Part shown: piece by piece, positions 1 through 5,071 of the stretch
Numbering within the stretch: position 1 is the stretch's first letter
How the letters are laid out: every line of letters begins with the position of its first letter
Assembly: GCA_002407725.1 (NCBI GenBank)
Contig: DHOD01000073.1
Location: 4,123-9,929, forward strand
From: Christensenella sp. UBA5399
Lineage (GTDB): Bacteria > Bacillota > Clostridia > Christensenellales > Christensenellaceae
Direction: 5' to 3'
DNA length: 5,807 bases
Position numbers and translations under genes: made by a program
The notes under the pieces: generated by a model
The model's input: only the letters and a program-made list of their open reading frames with translations
Told to the model about the DNA's origin: nothing
Database searches by the model: none

Positions 1-202
1 CTGCTGCGGTTGGTGCAGTAATTACATAACCGCTGCCGAGGCCACTTGCCGCGCCTGCTGCTCCTGCAGCTGCCGGTAGTGCCAGCTGTGCCCCACCTGT
101 TAGCAAAGCCCTTCCTGCGGCGGCTCCGGCAGTGACGGCTGCTGTTCCGGCTGCTGCTCCACCTGCAGATGTAAGCAGATTATGCCTCGCAGACGTTGCC
201 AT
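1..202 (-). CDS. Partial Ala/Gly-rich hydrophobic small protein, function unknown
   Basis: This reading frame starts at ATG 202-200 and runs off the left edge after 67 codons without a stop. The start is supported by a perfect AGGAGG at 216-211 with an 8-nt spacer. It overlaps the end of the upstream HTH gene by 23 nt in the +1 frame, so translational coupling is likely. The visible residues are dominated by Ala and Gly, with no Asp or Glu and only Arg6, His7 and Arg31 as basic or ionisable groups. Small-residue spacings such as AGAAAG and GAAGAASGLGSG resemble glycine-zipper packing, so one or two membrane-spanning segments are possible. I do not recognise a family. It could be a membrane peptide, a structural protein or a low-complexity non-functional frame. 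The ribosome binding site and the position in a leftward early operon argue that it is real. Confidence 0.5.
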   Translation of the reverse strand, partial: MATSARHNLLTSAGGAAAGTAAVTAGAAAGRALLTGGAQLALPAAAGAAGAASGLGSGYVITAPTAA

Positions 203-398
203 CGTTACCGCCTCCTCGCCTCGCCGCTCCAAGCTCCATAATGGCCTGCCGGACTTCCGCTTTTTCATCAGGGGGGAGCTCCTCCCGAAGTTTGCGGCAG
301 AATGTCGACTCCGCGCATCCCAGACGCTTTGCAATCTGCCAATGGGCCACGTTTGCGTCCTTGGCCTCTCTCCTAATATCGATATTGGCTTTACTCAT
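180..398 (-). CDS. Small helix-turn-helix DNA-binding protein of an integrative element
   Basis: This 72-residue protein is read leftward from ATG 398-396 with a strong AAAGGAGGG (413-405) 6 nt upstream. Residues about 17-41 form a helix-turn-helix: helix VAHWQIAKRLG, a turn at Cys28, then AESTFCRKLREEL. The rest is a charged helix (PDEKAEVRQAI) and a Gly/Arg-rich tail. I recall similar proteins of 60-75 residues, with the pattern of a WQIA helix followed by FxRKLRxELP, encoded just across the control region from the repressor in clostridial prophages and integrative elements. By position it is the first gene of the leftward transcript, so a Cro-like or early regulatory role is likely. An excisionase (recombination directionality) role is also possible. 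It shares its transcript with the overlapping Ala/Gly-rich gene. The two rightward frames across the same DNA lack a convincing ribosome binding site. Confidence 0.75.
   Translation of the reverse strand: MSKANIDIRREAKDANVAHWQIAKRLGCAESTFCRKLREELPPDEKAEVRQAIMELGAARRGGGNDGNVCEA
211..216 (-). promoter_or_regulatory. Ribosome binding site of the Ala/Gly-rich gene
   Basis: AGGAGG on the minus strand lies 8 nt before ATG 202-200, inside the coding region of the small HTH gene. A full consensus site at the right distance is the main reason to accept the overlapping downstream frame as a gene. Confidence 0.55.
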
Positions 399-422
399 TT
401 CGCGCCCTCCTTTGCATATAAT

Positions 423-528
423 TGTTGCTGTTGCTATTGACCTTTGATTAGTATTGGTGTAATATAGTCTTAGTATAAAGTCTTGCTGCTGTTGTTGTCA
501 ACTGGATAGAGCAAGTTCAACAATGTTG
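423..528. promoter_or_regulatory. Candidate operator region: imperfect direct repeat and palindromes
   Basis: An imperfect 19-bp direct repeat (423-441 and 484-502, 14 of 19 identical, sharing the exact 8-mer TGCTGTTG) brackets the leftward promoter. Two odd palindromes, GTTG-T-CAAC (494-502, over the -35 box) and CAACA-A-TGTTG (518-528, just upstream of it), lie in the same region. Repeats of this kind between divergent regulatory genes are typical binding sites of XRE-type repressors. Which repeat the repressor uses is inference. Confidence 0.4.
472..501 (-). promoter_or_regulatory. Leftward early promoter of the HTH gene
   Basis: On the minus strand a perfect -35 box TTGACA (501-496) is followed after 18 nt by TATACT (477-472), a 5/6 match to the -10 consensus. 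Transcription would start near 465, leaving a leader of about 66 nt before the HTH gene start at 398. This is the best sigma-A-type promoter in the element part. The -35 box is embedded in an odd palindrome GTTG-T-CAAC (494-502), so a protein bound there would block the polymerase, as expected for repression by the divergent XRE protein. Confidence 0.7.
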
Positions 529-551
529 TTCAATTTCGGCATTTGTAGTGC

Positions 552-579
552 TTGACCAGCGCTTCTTTGTCGATATTGT
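552..579 (+). promoter_or_regulatory. Candidate promoter of the repressor gene
   Basis: TTGACC (552-557, 5/6) and TATTGT (574-579, 4/6) are separated by 16 nt, giving a start near 586 and a very short leader to the ATG at 601. The ribosome binding site would then lie almost at the 5' end of the transcript. A second candidate is TTGACC (437-442) with TAATAT (460-465) and a 17-nt spacer, which would give a leader of about 130 nt. The sequence alone does not decide between them. Confidence 0.4.
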
Positions 580-588
580 TAAACAAAA

Positions 589-594
589 AGGAGG
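589..594 (+). promoter_or_regulatory. Ribosome binding site of the XRE repressor
   Basis: AGGAGG lies 6 nt before ATG 601, which fixes this start for the repressor. Confidence 0.7.
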
Positions 595-600
595 CCGAAA

Positions 601-1212
601 ATGGGAAAAAGTAAAATAAACGAAACCGAGGCGCAGGTGCGCGAGTGCTTTTCTGAACGCCTTCTTGGTTTACGCAAAGGGCGGAAACTCTCGCAGGATG
701 AATTCGGTGTCGCTTTGGGATTGTCCCGCGGCAGTATCAGCTATTATGAAAAGCAGAGCAGGACGGCTCCAATTGACGTTTTGTATGCCGTTGCGGATTA
801 TTTCAGAGTGTCCACTGATTTCCTGCTGGGTCTCAAGGAGGAGCCTGATCCGTATATCAAAGAAGTTGAGCCCGGCCGACTTGGGACCTCTCGTTATATG
901 CCACCGCGTATGGCCGATGAAGTATCAGCTCTGGCAGCTCGGCAGTCTGAATTATGGAGCGCCTTTGCCCGATCGTCGCTATCACTTCCACCGGAGTCTA
1001 GATTGCGGGATAGTCTTTTCGTTGCCGTAATGGGTACGGTGGACGCTTACATGGTCGCGGCGCAGTCCCTCCAATCAGGGAAGCCCTTAGCGGAGTTAGT
1101 CTCTGCTCTCCAGTCTGCCGGGGTATCCGCCGAGCTTTCCATGTCTATCCTCGCTCAGGTCTCCGTTCTCCAAGGCAATGAGGCCGATTCTGGTCATGTG
1201 GATAGAGAATAG
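601..1212 (+). CDS. XRE-family (cI-like) transcriptional repressor of the element
   Basis: This 203-residue protein starts at ATG 601 behind a consensus AGGAGG. Residues about 19-78 form an HTH_3/XRE domain. Its recognition core is SQDEFGVALGLSRGSISYYEK (split here as SQDEFGVALG, residues 31-40, and LSRGSISYYEK, 41-51), followed by the usual helix pattern ending in DFLLGL. The C-terminal part (about 90-203) looks helical and rich in Ala, Ser and Leu, and I recognise no domain in it. In particular there is no LexA/CI-type S24 peptidase region with a Ser-Lys dyad, so induction by RecA-driven self-cleavage is unlikely. It probably binds the 423-528 region, represses the leftward early genes and may control its own expression. 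The integrase follows 60 nt downstream in the same direction, so the two may be co-transcribed in the integrated state. Confidence 0.85.
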   Translation: MGKSKINETEAQVRECFSERLLGLRKGRKLSQDEFGVALGLSRGSISYYEKQSRTAPIDVLYAVADYFRVSTDFLLGLKEEPDPYIKEVEPGRLGTSRYMPPRMADEVSALAARQSELWSAFARSSLSLPPESRLRDSLFVAVMGTVDAYMVAAQSLQSGKPLAELVSALQSAGVSAELSMSILAQVSVLQGNEADSGHVDRE

Positions 1213-1259
1213 GCATAAAAAATAAGCCCCTGTCCGGTACCCGGCTGGAGCTCAGTGAA

Positions 1260-1265
1260 GGGAGG
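1260..1265 (+). promoter_or_regulatory. Ribosome binding site that sets a TTG start for the integrase
   Basis: GGGAGG lies 7 nt before TTG 1273. The alternative GTG at 1255 would place this site inside the coding region and has no site of its own. The TTG also gives an N-terminus of the form M-P-V-Y-K-D, which is typical of related integrases. Confidence 0.65.
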
Positions 1266-1272
1266 TGCTGCG

Positions 1273-2379
1273 TTGCCTGTTTATAAGGACGAAGAAAGAA
1301 AATCATGGTATGTCTGGTTCCGCTATAAGGACTGGTCCGGGACCGTCCGGCAGCATAAAAAGCGCGGCTTCGCTAAGAAATCGGAAGCCGCCCAATATGA
1401 GCGGGACTTTCTGAAAAAGCAAAGCGGAAGCTGCGACATGGCCTTCGGCTCCATGGTTGAGCTCTATATGGAGGATTGCAAGACGCGGCTCCGTTCTACG
1501 ACTTATGAAAGCAAAAAGTATCTCATTGATTCGAAGGTCCTTCCGGCCTTGAAGGACTTGCCTGTCAATGCGATCACTCCGGCAGTGGTCCGAAAGTGGC
1601 AGAATGACCTTCTTAATGACGAGGCCGATTACGCGCCCACCTACATAAAAACGATAAATAATCAGCTGTCGGCTATCTTCAATTTTGCAAAGCGTTATTA
1701 TGGCCTGCAGGTAAATCCTGCGGCGGTCGCCGGTTCTGTCGGTAAGAAGAACGCCGAGGCTATGCAGTTCTGGACGCAGGACGAGTTTCAGTGCTTCGCC
1801 GCTGCCATTTCGGACAAGCCCCCCTCGTTTGCTGTTTTTAACACTTTATTCTGGACCGGCATGCGTTCCGGAGAGCTCCTCGCTCTTACCTTGGATGATG
1901 TGAGCTTCGAGGCTAAAACGATAAGCATTACAAAAAGCTATGCGCGCCTTGGAAGCAAAGACATTATTTCTCCTCCAAAGACGCCGAAAAGCCGCCGCGT
2001 GATTACGGTGCCTGACTTCCTTTTGGATGTCCTGCAGGATTACGCTGGCCGCTTATATGACTATGATCCTTCGGAGCGGTTGTTCGCCTATACAAAAAGC
2101 TATCTCCAGAGTGAAATGGTCCGGGGGTGTAAGAAGTCGGGAGTCAAAAAAATACGCGTGCATGACCTCCGCCATTCGCACGCGTCGTTATTGATTGAGC
2201 TTGGGTTTTCTCCGCTGCTTATATCCGAGCGCCTTGGCCATGAAAACGTGGAAACGACGCTTAGCATATATGCTCATCTTTATCCCAATAAGCACGGGGA
2301 AGTGTCGGACAAGCTGAATGTCCTTTATGCCCCGGAAAATGGACTAAAAAGCAGCGAAAAACCCGAGAATTTTGAATAA
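1273..2379 (+). CDS. int: Tyrosine recombinase / site-specific integrase
   Basis: This 368-residue integrase (TTG start; a longer version from GTG 1255 has 374) catalyses recombination between the element and its chromosomal attachment site. An N-terminal arm-binding domain (about 1-50, with WYVWFRYKDWSG and KKRGFA) resembles the AP2-like arm-type domain of Firmicutes integrases. A SAM-like core-binding domain follows (about 58-160), and then the catalytic domain. All catalytic positions are present: Arg198 in TGMRSGE, Lys236 in PPKTPKSRR, His297 and Arg300 in HDLRH, His323 in LGHE, and the nucleophile Tyr333 in LSIYAHL. It therefore appears intact. It lies downstream of the repressor and converges on guaA with 79 bp between stops, which puts its target at the guaA 3' end. 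No excisionase is recognised with certainty in the window. The C-terminal tail after about residue 350 is unstructured-looking. Confidence 0.93.
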   Translation: MPVYKDEERKSWYVWFRYKDWSGTVRQHKKRGFAKKSEAAQYERDFLKKQSGSCDMAFGSMVELYMEDCKTRLRSTTYESKKYLIDSKVLPALKDLPVNAITPAVVRKWQNDLLNDEADYAPTYIKTINNQLSAIFNFAKRYYGLQVNPAAVAGSVGKKNAEAMQFWTQDEFQCFAAAISDKPPSFAVFNTLFWTGMRSGELLALTLDDVSFEAKTISITKSYARLGSKDIISPPKTPKSRRVITVPDFLLDVLQDYAGRLYDYDPSERLFAYTKSYLQSEMVRGCKKSGVKKIRVHDLRHSHASLLIELGFSPLLISERLGHENVETTLSIYAHLYPNKHGEVSDKLNVLYAPENGLKSSEKPENFE

Positions 2380-2407
2380 TGCTTCCATACCGCTACCACG
2401 GCTATAA

Positions 2408-2453
2408 ACAATGCCCCGAAACATCCTTATATTACTGGGTTCCGGGGCATTGT
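2408..2453 (-). terminator. Hairpin downstream of guaA, probable terminator
   Basis: A perfect 11-bp stem (2408-2418 with 2443-2453, core ATGCCCCG/CGGGGCAT) can extend by 3 more pairs across one mismatch (to 2422/2439), leaving a loop of about 16 nt. On the minus strand the stem ends in TTTATAG, a short and imperfect U-tract, and the hairpin begins 5 nt after the guaA stop codon. It would end the purB-purA-guaA transcript and keep it from running antisense into the integrase. On the plus strand the stem is followed by GGCATCT, so it is a poor terminator for the integrase. Confidence 0.65.
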
Positions 2454-2480
2454 GGCATCTACTCCCATTCAATGGTTGCC
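2454..2480. other. Probable attachment-site junction at the guaA 3' end
   Basis: The last codons of guaA (encoding ATIEWE and the stop) are nearly invariant in the family and lie where the integrase-bearing element meets the host operon. Elements using this target restore the last guaA codons on insertion, so the crossover core should lie here. The matching copy should sit at the far end of the element, beyond position 1. No second copy is present in the window, so the exact core cannot be set. Confidence 0.5.
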
Positions 2481-3763
2481 GGTGGCTTGGGTGACATATC
2501 ATAAAGGACACGATTGACACCATCCACTTCAGTCAGAATGCGATCGGTAATTTTCTGCAGAACATCCCAATCGATCCGTTCAATGGAAGCGGTCATAGCA
2601 TCCACGGTATTGACGGCACGGAGAATCACCGGATAGGCATCCAACCGCGCCCCGTCTTTCACGCCCACCGATTTGAAATCGGGCACCGCCGTGAAATACT
2701 GCCAAACTTTACCCGCAAGACCGGCATTTTCAAACTCTTCCTGCAAAATGGCATCCGCATCCCGCACTATGCGCAGGCGTTCTCTGGTGATGGCACCTAA
2801 ACATCTGACACCCAGACCGGGGCCGGGGAAAGGCTGCCGATAGACCATGGAAGCCGGCAAACCCAATGCCACCCCGCAGGCACGTACTTCATCCTTAAAT
2901 AAAAATTTGATGGGTTCTACCAAGTCAAATTTTAAATCCTCCGGTAACCCCCCCACATTGTGATGGGATTTGACCATTTTGGCAGTTTTGGTACCGCTTT
3001 CCACAATATCGGGATAAATGGTACCTTGGGCAAGAAACTCAATGCCTTTTAGCTTTCCGGCTTCTTCTTCAAACACGCGAATGAATTCCGCGCCGATGAT
3101 TTTTCTCTTCTCTTCGGGATTCGATACGCCCGCAAGCTTATAAAGAAAACGGTCAGTGGCATCCACATAGACCAAATTGGCATGCATTTGGTTGCGGAAC
3201 AAGGCAACGACCTGCTCGCTTTCCCCTTTGCGCATCAAACCATGATTTACATGGACGCATTCCAACTGATGACCGATGGCTTTGATCAAAAGCGCAGCAA
3301 CCACGGAAGAATCCACACCGCCGGACAGCGCCAACAAGACTTTTTTGTTACCCACCTGACGGCGGATCAAGGCAACCTGGTCGGCAATGAAATTTTCCAT
3401 ATTCCAGTTTGCCTCGGCTTTGCAAACATCAAACACAAAGGGTCTTAGCACGTCCTGCAAATCCTTGTCGCAAGCAGGCATCGCACCTAAATCCATTGGC
3501 TTTTTCCCCTTGTGATCAATTACAAACAAGGGTTTTTGGCTTTCATATACACAATCGGCAGCGTCGATTTTCACACCATCCACAAGGTTGTTTTTACCGC
3601 CGTTTAATATGATCCCCTTAACATGGGAAAGAGAGGCCATTTCTTGTTCCAAAATGTCATGGGGATAAATTTCGCTGTAAACCCCCAAGGAACGGATGGC
3701 TCTGGCAAGACGGGAATTGTCCTCGCTTCCCAAATCCACAATCAAAATCATTCCCTGCTGCAT
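2459..3763 (-). CDS. guaA: GMP synthase with degenerate glutaminase domain
   Basis: GuaA converts XMP to GMP using ATP and an amino group. The start at ATG 3763 (434 residues) is chosen because GAAGGGA (3775-3769) precedes it; an in-frame TTG at 3781 would contain that site. The ATP-pyrophosphatase domain is complete: P-loop SGGVDSS (147-153), GTIYPDIVES (247-256) and KSHHNVGGLP (265-274). The C-terminal dimerisation/XMP-binding domain is also complete: RQPFPGPGLG (309-318) and the terminal KPPATIEWE. Normal bacterial GuaA has about 510-525 residues with a glutaminase domain of about 190. Here only about 110 residues remain: the start (ILIVDLGS, GIILNGG) and the last helix (VLRPFVFDVC). The Cys loop, normally GICYGMQ, reads FVIDHKGK, and the FHPE segment is gone. 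The frame is open throughout, so this is not a frameshift. The enzyme probably uses ammonia or a partner glutaminase. It is the last gene of the operon, 21 nt after purA. Confidence 0.9.
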   Translation of the reverse strand: MQQGMILIVDLGSEDNSRLARAIRSLGVYSEIYPHDILEQEMASLSHVKGIILNGGKNNLVDGVKIDAADCVYESQKPLFVIDHKGKKPMDLGAMPACDKDLQDVLRPFVFDVCKAEANWNMENFIADQVALIRRQVGNKKVLLALSGGVDSSVVAALLIKAIGHQLECVHVNHGLMRKGESEQVVALFRNQMHANLVYVDATDRFLYKLAGVSNPEEKRKIIGAEFIRVFEEEAGKLKGIEFLAQGTIYPDIVESGTKTAKMVKSHHNVGGLPEDLKFDLVEPIKFLFKDEVRACGVALGLPASMVYRQPFPGPGLGVRCLGAITRERLRIVRDADAILQEEFENAGLAGKVWQYFTAVPDFKSVGVKDGARLDAYPVILRAVNTVDAMTASIERIDWDVLQKITDRILTEVDGVNRVLYDMSPKPPATIEWE

Positions 3764-3768
3764 AACGA

Positions 3769-3775
3769 TCCCTTC
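3769..3775 (-). promoter_or_regulatory. Ribosome binding site that sets the guaA start
   Basis: GAAGGGA on the minus strand lies 5 nt before ATG 3763-3761. It falls inside the longer frame that would begin at TTG 3781, which favours the ATG. Confidence 0.55.
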
Positions 3776-3784
3776 TTTCAAACA

Positions 3785-5059
3785 TTAAAACATTACAATA
3801 TATTGATCCCGGTGCGCGCCCACCGATACATACTTGATGGGGCAGCAAACCGCCTTTTCAATGAAGCGGATATACGCCAGAGCGGCTTGCGGAAGCTCTT
3901 CTTTGGTTCTGCAATGAGAGATATCACACGTCCAGCCTTTCCAATACGCATATACGGGCTTTGCCGAAAACAAACGGTCCCCCGCAGGAAATTCCTCGAT
4001 GATTTCCCCATTCACATCATAGGCAACGCAAACAGGAATTTCTTTCATGTGAGATAAAACATCCAACTTGGTCAAGGCAATTTCGGTAGCTCCCTGCATA
4101 GCAGTCCCATAGCGGGATGCCGGCACATCGAATCCGCCCACTCTTCTGGGTCTGCCGGTTGCCGCGCCGTATTCACCACCCGCTTCCCGCAATTCATTTC
4201 CCTGTTCCCCGCACAATTCACAGGTAAAAGGTCCTTCCCCCACACAGCTGGAATAAGCCTTCATGACACCGATGACGTTGTCCAGACAAAATCCGGGTAC
4301 ACCGGCGCCCACGGGGGCATAGGCAGCGATGGTGGAGGAGGAAGAGGTATACGGATATATCCCAAAATCAATATCACGCAACGCGCCCAACTGGGCTTCA
4401 AATATTATTTTTTTGCCCTCTTTGGCGGCGCGGGTCAGGAAAGCAGAGGTATCACAAATAAAGGGCTTGAGTATTTCGCCATAGGTATGGAGCCAATCCA
4501 TCATATCATCCACGGAAACGGGGGCATTTTCATACCCTTTGTGAATCGTCAGGTTTTTCCATTCCACGATGCGTTCCACTTTGCTTCGCAGCGTATCGGG
4601 AGCGAGCAAATCCCCCATACGAATGCCTTTTTTCATATACTTATCCGCATATACAGGCGCAATGCCGCGACGGGTGGAACCAAACTTGGCATCCCCCAAC
4701 CGATCTTCTTCTAAAACATCCAGCAATTTGTGATAGGGCATACAAATGGTGGCACAATTGCTAATGCGAAGATTTTCGGGACGAACCATCATGCCTTTAT
4801 CCGCCAATTTACCGATTTCACCGCACAAATGGGCGATATCGATGACCATGCCGTTCCCCATCACATTGACGATTTCTTCTCGCAAAATACCGGAAGGAAG
4901 CAGGTTGAGAACAAATTTACCTTTTTCGTTGATGACCGTGTGACCGGCGTTGTTACCGCCTTGATACCGCACAACCATGTCATACTCCTGACTCAACAGA
5001 TCCACCATGCGTCCTTTACCTTCGTCGCCCCAGTTGGTTCCTACGATTGCAGTCAGCAT
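3785..5059 (-). CDS. purA: Adenylosuccinate synthetase
   Basis: PurA joins IMP and aspartate with GTP to form adenylosuccinate, the first step from IMP to AMP, in the cytoplasm. The protein has 424 residues, close to the usual 425-430. The N-terminal GTNWGDEGKGR holds the catalytic Asp12. GGNNAGHTV holds the catalytic His40. GSTRRGIAP (127-135), TGRPRRVG (301-308), TKLDVL (330-335) and the C-terminal HRDQY (416-420) are the expected IMP, GTP and aspartate-site regions. The segment FEAQLGALRDIDFGIYP (220-236) differs from the common EGAQGTLLDIDHGTYP form, with Leu after the Gln; I recall this variant from a clostridial PurA subgroup. The start at 5059 is preferred over an in-frame ATG at 5089 because the AGGAG at 5071-5067 precedes it, and because the longer form would overlap purB and add ten non-conserved residues. 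It lies 10 nt after purB and 21 nt before guaA. Confidence 0.95.
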   Translation of the reverse strand: MLTAIVGTNWGDEGKGRMVDLLSQEYDMVVRYQGGNNAGHTVINEKGKFVLNLLPSGILREEIVNVMGNGMVIDIAHLCGEIGKLADKGMMVRPENLRISNCATICMPYHKLLDVLEEDRLGDAKFGSTRRGIAPVYADKYMKKGIRMGDLLAPDTLRSKVERIVEWKNLTIHKGYENAPVSVDDMMDWLHTYGEILKPFICDTSAFLTRAAKEGKKIIFEAQLGALRDIDFGIYPYTSSSSTIAAYAPVGAGVPGFCLDNVIGVMKAYSSCVGEGPFTCELCGEQGNELREAGGEYGAATGRPRRVGGFDVPASRYGTAMQGATEIALTKLDVLSHMKEIPVCVAYDVNGEIIEEFPAGDRLFSAKPVYAYWKGWTCDISHCRTKEELPQAALAYIRFIEKAVCCPIKYVSVGAHRDQYIVMF

Positions 5060-5066
5060 ACTTTTT

Positions 5067-5071
5067 CTCCT
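5067..5071 (-). promoter_or_regulatory. Ribosome binding site of purA, overlapping the purB stop
   Basis: AGGAG on the minus strand lies 7 nt before ATG 5059-5057 and shares bases with the purB stop codon (5072-5070). This tight packing suggests coupled translation of purB and purA and fixes the purA start. Confidence 0.7.

Larger units (their letters stand above)
1..2458. mobile_element. Right-hand end of an integrative element (prophage or ICE/IME) inserted at guaA
   Basis: This segment holds an integrase, a repressor and divergent small early genes, with no housekeeping gene, and abuts the 3' end of guaA. The integrase sits nearest the junction and points at it, as is usual for elements that insert into a gene's 3' end. 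The left end lies outside the window, so the cargo and the type of element (phage, conjugative or mobilizable) cannot be determined. No structural, relaxase or conjugation gene is visible. The exact right boundary is inferred: it lies at or just inside the guaA stop codon. The element claim rests on gene content and position, because the second attachment-site copy is not in view. Confidence 0.8.

Noticed and set aside
132..440. Rightward Ala-rich frames (132-440 and 196-447) opposite the small HTH gene
   Set aside because: They lack a good ribosome binding site and overlap the leftward HTH gene, which has a consensus site and a recognisable fold. Their Ala richness mirrors the opposite strand's GC-rich repeats of GCA/GCC codons.
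1234..1244. CCGG-TAC-CCGG inverted repeat between repressor and integrase as a terminator
   Set aside because: The arms are only 4 bp with a 3-nt loop and no U-tract, so it is too weak to separate the two genes.
2380..2407. Short imperfect inverted repeat ATACCG...CGGCTAT after the integrase stop as an integrase arm site or terminator
   Set aside because: The match is short and interrupted, with no second copy seen and no U-tract.
3460..3532. Frameshift or pseudogene explanation for the short GuaA
   Set aside because: The frame is open from end to end. The missing glutaminase segment is not present in another frame, because only about 25 codons separate the conserved flanks. The rest of the protein is fully conserved.
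3764..3781. TTG start at 3781 for guaA (440 residues)
   Set aside because: The GAAGGGA ribosome binding site lies inside this extension, and the extra six residues have no family counterpart.
3182..4057. Rightward frames across guaA and purA (for example 3182-3448, 3623-4057)
   Set aside because: They are antisense shadows of well-conserved genes, with no ribosome binding site and no recognisable domain.
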